Below, piece by piece: positions 1-12,600 of a DNA stretch of 64,000 nt. The notes below the pieces were generated by a model. That model was not told the DNA's origin, searched no databases, and saw only the letters and a list, made by a program, of their open reading frames with translations. The first letter of the stretch is position 1, and each line of letters begins with the position of its first letter. The translations under genes and the position numbers were made by a program. The stretch is taken from contig CM082579.2 in the NCBI GenBank assembly GCA_040954595.2, forward strand, positions 10,664,001-10,728,000, read 5' to 3'. This stretch comes from Balanoglossus misakiensis. Lineage: Eukaryota > Hemichordata.

Positions 1-1
1 G

Positions 2-1063
2 AGAATCACATCGGACCCAGACTACTTTTCTGTTGGTGAGCCAAAATGGACATGTTTAGATGGTCACCTAAGTACTGCAGATGGGTGCGGTAAGTCAAAT
101 AGATTGGATTCATGTTACTATATTCGGTGAAGGTATTCCTCGAACCAACAAAAATAGCAATTGCTAGAAGACTAAATCACACTGTTATTTGGTTTCAGTT
201 CCATGTCCTGTGGGCACGATGTATGATGCATTACTTGATGAGTGTATATTCTGTCCAGTTGGGATGTACCAAGAAGATGAAGCCCAGCTGCAGTGTCTAG
301 AATGCAAAGATGGGAAATACACGGAAACCATTGGTAGTTTCAGAGAGTCACAGTGTAAGTATCAGATGTTGTAGACTTTTTTTAGTTCATTCATAGTGTA
401 TGTATACTGTTAATAGTATACATCTATTTATAACCATTTATATGAAGTATGTGTGATGTGAATTACAATAAAAAAACTTTATGTGTAATCCTGTCAATGT
501 GACAGGATTTCACTTTGTACTTTAGAGACATGTGTGAATTGAAATTCTTGTCTCTTACATGAAGAAGTAACTGTCATTCAATTTTAGGTCTCATGAAAAA
601 GGGCGGAGACTTTCCTTTAGTCATTGTGATCGTCTGTGTTGCTGTTGGCTTGGTCCTACTGATAGTGATTGTCATCGTCGTTGCTGTCTGCTTGCGGCAG
701 AAGGGGAATGCTAAAAAGAGAAATGCCAGGCAACGAAATGGCCAGCCGAATGCCGGCTATGAAGGTGGCAGTGGACATCTACGTCGTCACCACACACAAA
801 CACTCCGGCAGGCAATGTACAGTGACCAAGAGGCCCAAAACAATGACGTGGACAACAGCCCAGGTATCAACAATGCGACAGGTGAGTCAGACTATCCTGA
901 ATTGGAGGATGACCCAAACTACACACCCTTGACGGAAAAACCCAAAAACGATTACATGGGATTGGATATAACGACCAGGGAGGGATGCAAGCGAAATGAC
1001 TTGTCCCCAGAAGCACTGAACACCTTTTCCACATCAGGAAAGACAACTGATGACAAAGTTTGA
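2..1063 (+). CDS. 3' end of a single-pass membrane protein with GCC2/GCC3-type cysteine-rich ectodomain (partial)
   Basis: Three exons are visible: 2-89 (the gene starts before the window), 199-354 and 588-1063, with stop TGA at 1061-1063. Junction phases agree: phase 1 at GTAAGT after 89, and phase 1 at GTAAGT after 354. The middle exon encodes CPVGTMYDALLDECIFCPVG and then a second CxxC-type loop, the cysteine spacing of GCC2/GCC3 (ephrin-receptor-like) modules of extracellular multidomain proteins. The last exon begins with a short juxtamembrane stretch and a hydrophobic helix (FPLVIVIVCVAVGLVLLIVI and on), then a basic stop-transfer stretch and a cytoplasmic tail of about 120 residues. 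The tail holds NYTPL and DYMGL, both of YxxPhi form, which suggests endocytic sorting or SH2-type docking. A GTGAGT after 881 inside the tail exon looks like a donor, but the frame stays open past it. The protein name is not recognised. The topology and the last exon are fairly sure. Confidence 0.7.
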
Positions 1064-2240
1064 GAGAACAATGTATGTTGCAGGTACTGGTAACTTCTTG
1101 CCTGAGTTTCTTCACATAGTTGTCAGAACACTTTTCACTGGGTTTGATGTCCAGTAGCATATAATTTGACAACAGTTACCATGTTACCTTTATTTCTGTT
1201 TTCCCAATTTTCACCTTAAACAATGTATTTCATACAAATGTTTCATTTCATTTTAACCATTGTAAGTGTTTCTTACCACAGAACCTTAACCCATAACTTT
1301 TTCTATTGGTCTAATATGAATGTATTATTCGAATGAACTTCTATAAAAAACTGTTAACTAATAATACCTAATTATTACTTCATTTTACAGAACTCCATGA
1401 GTAATCAGACAAAAATACCCAGTAAATATGTAACCATAATATTTACATTTTGATTGTCAGCCTAATTGGCTCAAATTGTTTCTTTCAATTTTATTTTGTG
1501 TGACTTGATGTTGATTACCAGCATCATTTGTAATTTTGCTTTCTATATCACAATTTAATGTAGGAATCAATTTATGTGTACACGGAACTCCAGTATTTTA
1601 TTTACAGTTCGCTGGTTTTATTCAAAAGGATAATCTGATTTTGTGCATTTAATGTATTCTCTGCAGATGTATTACTGAAGACATAAATTTTTGACCAAAG
1701 GAAGTCATGAAATACAGTTAACATATTATATCTTCTATCTCTTACTACAGTGACTTGTCGACATTTTACCCAGAATGCAATTATTATAATGTGATATGAC
1801 CCCCTAGCACGGAGTAAAACCTGAATGGCCCATCTGGACAGCACATACACATACCCCTTTCTATCTTTCTATGTGTGTATCCCCCAGGAGAAGCCTCAGA
1901 CACATGTAAGCCTGGTTGTTATTGGTGCAACCAGAGTTATTGGAACTTATTGATCCTGAACTCAATTTGTATCATGCGATAGGTCACAAGGTTGTTCAGG
2001 GTACTGATTAAGAATGCCCTCACGTACGCTTCTACCAAAATTATACACCCAACCGCGCCAGTGCCACATCTTGGCAATCGCCACGATCAGACATACCTCA
2101 AAAGTCAATTGCAAGAAGGTTCATCGCGATAAATACAAAGTGACCTCCGTTTATGGTAGACACGTTTAACAGGAGTGTACTTTTGACTATAAGTGGTCAA
2201 GCCGCAAACAATAGTGTGCGTGTTGATTTATTTACCAGTC
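1064..2240. other. 3' UTR and intergenic stretch, no gene seen
   Basis: AT-rich sequence after the membrane-protein stop. It presumably begins as that gene's 3' UTR. No canonical AATAAA was noticed close by, and no coding-like exon or clear repeat was recognised. Confidence 0.4.
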
Positions 2241-2248
2241 TATATAAA
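2241..2248 (+). promoter_or_regulatory. TATA box of the secreted-protein gene
   Basis: A perfect TATATAAA about 80 bases before the ATG at 2323, which would put the transcription start near 2270 with a 5' UTR of about 50 bases. A strong TATA box is typical of highly or inducibly expressed genes. This supports the locus having been a real gene. Confidence 0.6.
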
Positions 2249-2322
2249 CGGCGAAGTTTTAACCAGGTCTCCAGACTAGAAATTTTCGTCATAAGGCAAA
2301 CATCTCATCAGACACGGAATAG

Positions 2323-3545
2323 ATGGCTAAGATGCGTTTCTCGTTCATCTGGCTGCCACTGCTTTTCAGCGCTGCAGCACAAGGCGTGCTGAGGGGTGCC
2401 CCAAACACTTGCAGTTCCTTCATTGGAAATGGGTAGTCAGTGAAGATTGTTAACAAGGCCCTCACCTACGGTGTACCGTGTCCCCCGAATATGATCCAGA
2501 CTCTGCAGGAGACCGAAGCTCTCCAGCCCGTGCATAACCTGTCCTTCTACTTCACTACCTCGGACTACATCGCCGACTCAACTACAGTGTTGCTTTTCAG
2601 CATACCGACAACCATTTTGGACAAAAACCCTGACATTGATCAGGTAACCACGTGTTTCATACATTTTTTGAGAAGTTTGTCTGAATGCTATAGTCGGGAG
2701 ACTAACGTTGTTTATACATGTTGAACAGCAACCTAAACAACACAGAAGCTCGATGATGATTAACTATAATGACGCCAAGTGACTTCTAATCTAAATCTAT
2801 TACAGAAATGGTTGTTTTCTCTCGTTAATCAGACATCGACAAACAACAAAGTTATGAATATTTCTTTCTTTCACACCCGTAGGGTGAATTGACTGGTTAT
2901 CCGACCGCCGACTGCGGAGTGTGTAATGCCGATATTTACGGTAACGGTTACTGGATCTTCCGATGTTCCTATTTGAATGAGGTAAAAACTTAGTTCAGTT
3001 TCAAATAGTTAGTCACACACCACTTCTGTGGCCGAGAACGCATTTTAGTACACACAGCTTTTGCAGATGTTTCGATTAAAATATTTTGTATTTAACATCA
3101 TGTTTACGTCATCACTGAAAAATGTACCATCAGCATCCATATCTCACTGACGATCTTATAAGTTTAGCGAGCTGCAGTCCACAACGAGGACATTTTGATT
3201 ACCTCAATACTAACACCGATAAGTTTGGTTCTTGCTTGTCTTCTATTTCTGTTGGATTATTTGAGATATGGCCAGCAGCAAATGTATTAGTCCAATAAAT
3301 ATATTTATGTAAAGTTCTGATAACTTGCTTTTGATATTAATTTTAACGTTTCAATATTTCCTCTTCGTATATTTCAGAACTGTCCAAGCCCAATAGGTGA
3401 CAACATCCGCTTTGCACCGCCACCCCCGGCTGTATTGAATCGTGAGGTTTTCCTGGAGATTTGTTTCAACACCGTTATGAACGGAGATCCCAGGTTGCTT
3501 TGCAAGATACACTACACCTTCTACAATGATGAAGAAGTTCAATAG
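2323..3545 (+). pseudogene. Small secreted cysteine-rich protein gene, three exons, interrupted by an in-frame TAG
   Basis: Exons 2323-2643, 2883-2981 and 3378-3545 join with all junctions in phase 0 (CAG|GTAACC, AG|GGT, GAG|GTAAAA, CAG|AAC). They would give a product of about 195 residues. The first 21 residues (MAKMRFSFIWLPLLFSAAAQ and G) form a clear signal peptide. Eight cysteines follow, including a CGVC motif and LEICFNT near the end, so four disulfides are possible. Codon 38 (2434-2436) is TAG in the otherwise open frame, between FIGNG and SVKIVNK. No alternative splice fitting the phase removes it. The gene keeps a TATA box and a poly(A) signal and has no other break, so this may be a recent null allele or a base-calling error, and it could equally be called an intact CDS. 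The family is not recognised. Confidence 0.6.
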
Positions 3546-3630
3546 AGCTGTCTTTCTCACAAGACGGTTATGACAGTATACAAACGTGTTGATAAGTGAT
3601 TCCAACTACTTGAGCTAACCAACTTGATGC

Positions 3631-3636
3631 AATAAA
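3631..3636 (+). promoter_or_regulatory. Poly(A) signal of the secreted-protein gene
   Basis: AATAAA 86 bases after the stop codon at 3543-3545, in TGCAATAAAATC. It closes a compact transcription unit running from the TATA box at 2241. Confidence 0.6.
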
Positions 3637-4112
3637 ATCTCCAAGATGGACTTTTTGTCAAAAAATCGCAGTTATTAATAAAAAATAAACATCTTCTTTA
3701 ATCAGAAATTGTGTTTGTTGTGAACTGTAGAAGTTGAAGGATTGGAGTCTTAGGTTTCAAACATCAAAGAACCGCGATCACATGAAACGCCACGCATTCA
3801 ACGGCCGAGGGTACCTCTAACTGTACCCACAAGTTCACTTTTGCCGCAAAAGCCCTCCGAAATTATACAATCGGCCTCTAAATCACACATCGTTTATTGA
3901 ACTATCGACACAGAAATGTCATCTGCTCGAAAAGTACGGCCCAGCCGAATCGTGTGCCAAGAAACATGATCGTCCTTCTGCCTGCCAACTTTTCGCACGC
4001 AAACAACAAGCAAATGTTTAACTATAAAATCGCACCAGCATTGTTCCCCAGACGTACACGAAAATTACAACCCCCTTATCTAAACTACACATCGACAACT
4101 GAATTGTCGACC
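3637..4112. other. Intergenic, no gene seen
   Basis: Low-complexity intergenic DNA between the secreted-protein gene and the inverted-repeat element at 4116. An open frame at 3897-4160 runs into the element and has no coding character. Confidence 0.4.
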
Positions 4113-4115
4113 TTA

Positions 4116-5014
4116 GGGAGCATTCGTTTTTTACAGGGAGGGGGGGCCTGTGGAATTTGAGTCGCCGACTAAATGTAAAAGGCAACCCCCCCTCGAAATT
4201 ACTTTTCTAAAATGTGTCCCCCCCTAAATTCTTCAATTGTAAAATGTGACCCCCCCCAAAAAAAAAAAGTTTATCCACCGGATTAAACTTATCAAACTTT
4301 GTCAGATATGTAGACTGACCATTGTTATTGTTGACATATGATTCTATTCAGAATTACATTCATTCTATCTTGTAAAAAAAGAAAAACAGCACTCCCATGA
4401 AAAGAATTTGAAATTGATGTTTCCCCTCATCAGTGGGTACTAAAACTGAACATTGTTTTTATTTTTTAAGTATTTGTATTCTGTGTTGGGAGACATTGTA
4501 AACCGAGAATTGAAGGGGGTGGGTTTGGGAGGGGGTGTCCCCCTCCCACGTTAGAAATTTTTGTAAAATACAGAGCTCAAAGCTGCACTTTAATGAACCC
4601 GGCAAAAGCAAATTAACTCAACTACCGGTATGTTGGGGAGGACAAATTTAACCGTCGCCGCTCAAAGTTATCATGGGGTGGGGGCAAGTCCCCTGACCTG
4701 GGACACTATAGATAAACCAGTCAATGATTGAAAGGTGTTGATGAGGGGTGGGTGTGGGAGGGGGGTTCCCCCTCCCACATTAGAAAATTTTGTAAAATAA
4801 AGGGTGCGAAACTGCATTTTTGCGGACTCAAAATAAACATTTAGTCGTCAAAGTTTGCTATAATTCCATACAAATCTGTTGTAAAAATTGTCCCCCCCCC
4901 CCCAAACCATTGATTATAAAATTTGTCCCCCCCTAAAAACTGCTTTGTAAAAGTAAACCCCCCCCTGATTTCCACCGCCCCCCCCCCCCCTCCCTGTAAA
5001 AAACGAATGCTCCC
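4116..5014. mobile_element. Harbinger-like non-autonomous DNA transposon with TTA target duplication
   Basis: The ends are perfect inverted repeats of about 30 bp, beginning GGGAGCATTCGTTTTTTACA and running into a G tract on the left and the matching C tract on the right. They are flanked by TTA at 4113-4115 and 5015-5017. A three-base TWA duplication and ends starting with GGG are typical of PIF/Harbinger elements. The 899-bp interior encodes nothing recognisable. It holds a diverged internal duplication (about 4505-4575 and 4740-4810) with the GGGAGGGGG...CCCCCTCCCAC palindrome, and many runs of 7 or more C. Confidence 0.65.
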
Positions 5015-5017
5015 TTA

Positions 5018-6686
5018 TCTCCTAAAGCTGTATATCGGTCATTTTGTTCGCGACACCTGAATATGGGGCACTGTATTTTGTTTAAGCTTTAACACATGTT
5101 ACATCTTCACACACGAACACATTGGTACGCACGCAGTCACAGGCGATGATACACACATGCACACAATTGCAAGCACGCTCATAGACTCTTGGAAGAATGC
5201 CACGCGTACTTTATAGCACCGCCAGTGATGTATTACTGATATACACGAATTTATTGTCTCGGTATAATTAGTAATTCTAATTATGGCTTGTAATTGACCT
5301 TCCTATAATATGTACTTTCCAGTTATAATTCTAATCGAATATTATCTGAAAATACCGATTTACATTTTTGTCTCTAAGGCAATAAATACAATGTTATAAT
5401 AGTTCGCGATATCGTCAATTCATCATGACGTTGTCATGACGTATGATGATGTATACCACCAGCGTCATACTCTTCATGGTGTCATGAATAAAATGAAAAA
5501 TGTCTTTTTTCCTCAAAAAAGAATATTACAAAACATGAAATATAGGCACATTATTTTGTGTTTAAACACAAGTCATGTAAGTCACAGGTACAATTAACGA
5601 CGAGGGCAGAGGTCAGCATACTTCGGCACACTATCCCAGGGCAGACTTATATACACAACAAATAACCGTACTTTACACTTCAGACATGTCAATGCCCAAG
5701 ATATCATTACCCTGAAAAGGGCCTGACTTCCAGTTACAAGTACATGTATGTTAGGTAATATTTTGTCATTTAAGTTTCAATAATTTATATTTAATAAATA
5801 ATTTTTGGTCAGCACCGGGACTGAAACGTTTATCCTGATATTTTAGGCTTTATTTAAATACATTGGTTTGTTCGGTCTGGCAGGCATTTTCGCCGACATC
5901 TGACGTCATTTTGCAAATTGTTCGGAATTTTCACACTGTTGCCATGCATTTGAAGACTAGCGTTGTGCGTTGTCCGTGCTGTTGGGAACGGGAACTTTGG
6001 ACACGTGTGACCTTTAGCCAATCAGCAGTTCAGGATGAAGCACGACTTGAGCGGAACAGTCGTCCAGGTATTGAGCGACACGAGGGTCGTCGAGGACACC
6101 TGGTGTAAGTTAAAACATGACTAATCATTAAGCACGCACTGGCTTCCTGTCAGTCGATTGGCGGTTGGAACGTGTATGTTCAGAGATGGAGATTTCCATC
6201 CGTTGAGAGCGACCACGCCCAAATGCAAAGCTTCACCACGTGCTCACTCATTTGCACGCGCCACTTCGTTCGCGTCACCACATTCATGGCGAAGGCATCG
6301 TGCAGGATGACGCTGTTGAACTCATTACCTAAACCATAGACAGTCAACCACGCGTTGAAACGTGAAGAAGACCAACATGAAGAGGCTGACTGGTTGTTGC
6401 GGAAGTTTGGAGAACTTTTGGGGAAAGGCTTTTGCAGGACTGCCACACCGCGTTGGATTCACCAAACAAGTGAGCATACTTCACCCTCTTTTGTTACTAC
6501 ATGTAAAAGCATGGCTTGATTACAGATTTAACACGCCCCAGAACAAGATGGCATCTCAGACTCAGACTACATTCACGGCAAATGAAAAATGTTATGGAAT
6601 ACATCGTTCACTACACTATCTTGTCCTGGGGGATATTGAATTGTAATCGTGCACTGTTTTCAATCGTTCGCTTGTATCATTATAGA
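5018..6686. other. Intergenic; possible degenerate exon remnants near 6034-6468
   Basis: Mostly AT-rich intergenic DNA. The stretch about 5930-6470 is richer in GC and holds short open segments, for example from ATG at 6034 (MKHDLSGTVVQVL...) and 6343-6468 (VNHALKREEDQHEEADWLL...). They have exon-like composition but no convincing splice structure. No family is recognised. Confidence 0.3.
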
Positions 6687-9600
6687 TCATGAAAATCTTC
6701 AAAAAACGACGATTTTTCGACTTTGCCAATTTTCAAAATTTCTTCATTTTTTGATAAAAATCATGGGTTATAGCACATGAAAATCTTCAAAAAAACGACG
6801 ATTTTTCGTCTTTGCGAATTTTCACAATTTCTTCATTTTTTGAAAAAAATCATGGGTTATAGCTCATGAAAATCTTCATAAAACGACGATTTTTCGACTT
6901 TGCGAATTTTCAAAATTTGGCCATTTTTTGCAAAAATCATGGGTTATAGCTCATGAAAATCATCCAAAAATGACAATTTTTCGACTTTGCGAATTTTCAA
7001 AATTTGGTCATTTTTTGAAAAATATCATGGGTTATATATAGCTCATGAAAATCTTCAAAAATCGACGATTTTTCGACTTTGACAATTTTCAAAATTTCTT
7101 CATTTTTGAAAAAAATCATGGGTTATATAGCTCATGAAAATCTTCAAAAAATGACGATTTTTCGACTTTGCCAATTTTCAAATTTTCTTCATTTTTTGAT
7201 AAAAATCATGGGTTATAGCTCATGAAAATCTTCAAAAAACGACGATTTTTCGACTTCGCGAATTTTCAAAATTTCTTCATTTTTTGAAATAATCATGGTT
7301 TATAGCTCATGAAAATCTTCAAAAAACGACGATTTTTCGTCTTTGCGAATCTTCAAAATTTCTTCATTTTTTGATAAAAATCATGGGTTATAGCTCATGA
7401 AAATCTTCAAAAATCGACGATTTTTCGACTTTGACAATTTTCAAAATTTCTTCATTTTTGAAAAAAATCATGGGTTATAGCTCATGAAAATCATCCAAAA
7501 ATGACAATTTTTCGACTTTGCGAATTTTCAAAATTTGGTCATTTTTTGAAAAAAATCATGGGTTATATATAGCTCATGAAAATCTTCAAAAATCGACGAT
7601 TTTTCGACTTTGACAATTTTCAAAATTTCTTCATTTTTGAAAAAAATCATGGGTTATAGCTCATGAAAATCTTCAAAAAAACGACGATTTTTCGTCTTTG
7701 CGAATTTTCAAAATTTCTTCATTTTTTGATAAAAATCATGGGTTATAGCTCATGAAAATCTTCATAAAACGACGATTTTTCGTCTTTGCGAATTTTCAAA
7801 ATTTCTTCATTTTTTGATAAAAATCATGGGTTATAGCTCATGAAAATCTTCATAAAACGACGATTTTTCGACTTTGCGAATTTTCAAAATTTGGCCATTT
7901 TTTGCAAAAATCATGGGTTATAGCTCATGAAAATCATCCAAAAATGACAATTTTTCGACTTTGCGAATTTTCAAAATTTGGTCATTTTTTGAAAACAATC
8001 ATGGGTTATATATAGCTCATGAAAATCTTCAAAAATCGACGATTTTTCGACTTTGACAATTTTCAAAATTTCTTCATTTTTGAAAAAAATCATGGGTTAT
8101 AGCTCATGAAAATCTTCAAATAATGACGATTTTTCGACTTTGCCAATTTTCAAATTTTCTTCATTTTTTGATAAAAATCATGGGTTATAGCTCATGAAAA
8201 TCATCCAAAAATGACAATTTTTCGACTTTGCGAATTTTCAAAATTTGGTCATTTTTTGAAAAATATCATGGGTTATATATAGCTCATGAAAATCTTCAAA
8301 AATCGACGATTTTTCGACTTTGACAATTTTCAAAATTTCTTCATTTTTGAAAAAAATCATGGGTTATATAGCTCATGAAAATCTTCAAAAAATGACGATT
8401 TTTCGACTTTGCCAATTTTCAAATTTTCTTCATTTTTTGATAAAAATCATGGGTTATAGCTCATGAAAATCTTCAAAAAACGACGATTTTTCGACTTCGC
8501 GAATTTTTTAAAATTTCTTCATTTTTTGAAATAATCATGGTTTATAGCTCATGAAAATCTTCAAAAAACGACGATTTTTCGTCTTTGCGAATCTTCAAAA
8601 TTTCTTCATTTTTTGATAAAAGTCATGGGTTATAGCTCATGAAAATCTTCAAAAAACGACGATTTTTCGTCTTTGCGAATTTTCAAAATTTCTTCATTTT
8701 TTGATAAAAATCATGGGTTATAGCTCATGAAAATCTTCATAAAACGACGATTTTTCGACTTTGCGAATTTTCAAAATTTGGCCATTTTTTGCAAAAATCA
8801 TGGGTTATAGCTCATGAAAATCTTCAAAAAACGACGATTTTTCGACTTTGCCAATTTTCAAAATTTCTTCATTTTTTGATAAAAATCATGGGTTATAGCT
8901 CATGAAAATCTTCAAAAAACGACGATTTTTCGTCTTTGCGAATTTTCAAAATTTCTACATTTTTTGATAAAAATCATGGGTTATAGCTCATGAAAATCTT
9001 CATAAAACGACGATTTTTCGACTTTGACAATTTTCAAAATTTCTTCATTTTTGAAAAAAATCATGGGTTATAGCTCATGAAAATCTTCAAAAAATGACGA
9101 TTTTTCGACTTTGCCAATTTTCAAAATTTCTTCATTTTTTGATAAAAATCATGGGTTATAGTTCATGAAAATCTTCAAAAAACGACGATTTTTCGACTTC
9201 GCGAATTTTCAAAATTTCTTCATTTTTTGAAATAATCATGGTTTATAGCTCATGAAAATCTTCAAAAAACGACGATTTTTCGTCTTTGCGAATCTTCAAA
9301 ATTTCTTCATTTTTTGAAAAAAATCATGGCTTATATATAGCTCATGAAAATCTTCAAAAATCGACGATTTTTCGACTTTGACAATTTTCAAAATTTCTTC
9401 ATTTTTGAAAAAAATCATGGGTTATAGCTCATGAAAATCTTCAAAAAAACGACGATTTTTCGTCTTTGCGAATTTTCAAAATTTCTTCATTTTTTGATAA
9501 AAATCATGGGTTATAGCTCATGAAAATCTTCATAAAACGACGATTTTTCGACTTTGCGAATTTTCAAAATTTGGCCATTTTTTGCAAAAATCATGGGTTA

Positions 9601-12600
9601 TAGCTCATGAAAATCATCCAAAAATGACAATTTTTCGACTTTGCGAATTTTCAAAATTTGGTCATTTTTTGAAAAAAATCATGGGTTATATATAGCTCAT
9701 GAAAATCTTCAAAAATCGACGATTTTTCGACTTTGACAATTTTCAAAATTTCTTCATTTTTGAAAAAAATCATGGGTTATAGCTCATGAAAATCTTCAAA
9801 AAAACGACGATTTTTCGACTTTGCCAATTTTCAAATTTTCTTCATTTTTTGATAAAAATCATGGGTTATAGCTCATGAAAATCTTCATAAAACGACGATT
9901 TTTCGTCTTTGCGAATTTTCAAAATTTCTTCATTTTTTGATAAAAATCATGGGTTATAGCTCATGAAAATCTTCATAAAACGACGATTTTTCGACTTTGC
10001 GAATTTTCAAAATTTGGCCATTTTTTGCAAAAATCATGGGTTATAGCTCATGAAAATCATCCAAAAATGACAATTTTTCGACTTTGCGAATTTTCAAAAT
10101 TTGGTCATTTTTTGAAAACAATCATGGGTTATATATAGCTCATGAAAATCTTCAAAAATCGACGATTTTTCGACTTTGACAATTTTCAAAATTTCTTCAT
10201 TTTTGAAAAAAATCATGGGTTATAGCTCATGAAAATCTTCAAAAAATGACGATTTTTCGACTTTGCCAATTTTCAAATTTTCTTCATTTTTTGATAAAAA
10301 TCATGGGTTATAGCTCATGAAAATCTTCAAAAAACGACGATTTTTCGACTTCGCGAATTTTTTAAAATTTCTTCATTTTTTGAAATAATCATGGTTTATA
10401 GCTCATGAAAATCTTCAAAAAACGACGATTTTTCGTCTTTGCGAATCTTCAAAATTTCTTCATTTTTTGATAAAAGTCATGGGTTATAGCTCATGAAAAT
10501 CTTCAAAAAACGACGATTTTTCGTCTTTGCGAATTTTCAAAATTTCTTCATTTTTTGATAAAAATCATGGGTTATAGCTCATGAAAATCTTCATAAAACG
10601 ACGATTTTTCGACTTTGCGAATTTTCAAAATTTGGCCATTTTTTGCAAAAATCATGGGTTATAGCTCATGAAAATCTTCAAAAAACGACGATTTTTCGAC
10701 TTTGCCAATTTTCAAAATTTCTTCATTTTTTGATAAAAATCATGGGTTATAGCTCATGAAAATCTTCAAAAAACGACGATTTTTCGTCTTTGCGAATTTT
10801 CAAAATTTCTACATTTTTTGATAAAAATCATGGGTTATAGCTCATGAAAATCTTCATAAAACGACGATTTTTCGACTTTGACAATTTTCAAAATTTCTTC
10901 ATTTTTGAAAAAAATCATGGGTTATAGCTCATGAAAATCTTCAAAAAATGACGATTTTTCGACTTTGCCAATTTTCAAAATTTCTTCATTTTTTGATAAA
11001 AATCATGGGTTATAGTTCATGAAAATCTTCAAAAAACGACGATTTTTCGACTTCGCGAATTTTCAAAATTTCTTCATTTTTTGAAATAATCATGGTTTAT
11101 AGCTCATGAAAATCTTCAAAAAACGACGATTTTTCGTCTTTGCGAATCTTCAAAATTTCTTCATTTTTTGAAAAAAATCATGGCTTATATATAGCTCATG
11201 AAAATCTTCAAAAATCGACGATTTTTCGACTTTGACAATTTTCAAAATTTCTTCATTTTTGAAAAAAATCATGGGTTATAGCTCATGAAAATCTTCAAAA
11301 AAACGACGATTTTTCGTCTTTGCGAATTTTCAAAATTTCTTCATTTTTTGATAAAAATCATGGGTTATAGCTCATGAAAATCTTCATAAAACGACGATTT
11401 TTCGACTTTGCGAATTTTCAAAATTTGGCCATTTTTTGCAAAAATCATGGGTTATAGCTCATGAAAATCATCCAAAAATGACAATTTTTCGACTTTGCGA
11501 ATTTTCAAAATTTGGTCATTTTTTGAAAAAAATCATGGGTTATATATAGCTCATGAAAATCTTCAAAAATCGACGATTTTTCGACTTTGACAATTTTCAA
11601 AATTTCTTCATTTTTGAAAAAAATCATGGGTTATAGCTCATGAAAATCTTCAAAAAAACGACGATTTTTCGACTTTGCCAATTTTCAAATTTTCTTCATT
11701 TTTTGATAAAAATCATGGGTTATAGCTCATGAAAATCTTCATAAAACGACGATTTTTCGTCTTTGCGAATTTTCAAAATTTCTTCATTTTTTGATAAAAA
11801 TCATGGGTTATAGCTCATGAAAATCTTCATAAAACGACGATTTTTCGACTTTGCGAATTTTCAAAATTTGGCCATTTTTTGCAAAAATCATGGGTTATAG
11901 CTCATGAAAATCATCCAAAAATGACAATTTTTCGACTTTGCGAATTTTCAAAATTTGGTCATTTTTTGAAAACAATCATGGGTTATATATAGCTCATGAA
12001 AATCTTCAAAAATCGACGATTTTTCGACTTTGACAATTTTCAAAATTTCTTCATTTTTGAAAAAAATCATGGGTTATAGCTCATGAAAATCTTCAAAAAA
12101 TGACGATTTTTCGACTTTGCCAATTTTCAAATTTTCTTCATTTTTTGATAAAAATCATGGGTTATAGCTCATGAAAATCTTCAAAAAACGACGATTTTTC
12201 GACTTTACGAATTTTCAAAATTTCTTCATTTTTTGATAAAAATCATGGGTTATAGCTCATGAAAATCATCCAAAAATGACAATTTTTCGACTTTGCGAAT
12301 TTTCAAAATTTGGTCATTTTTTGAAAAATATCATGGGTTATATATAGCTCATGAAAATCTTCAAAAATCGACGATTTTTCGACTTTGACAATTTTGAAAA
12401 TTTCTTCATTTTTGAAAAAAATCATGGGTTATATAGCTCATGAAAATCTTCAAAAAATGACGATTTTTCGACTTTGCCAATTTTCAAATTTTCTTCATTT
12501 TTTGATAAAAATCATGGGTTATAGCTCATGAAAATCTTCAAAAAACGACGATTTTTCGACTTCGCGAATTTTCAAAATTTCTTCATTTTTTGAAATAATC

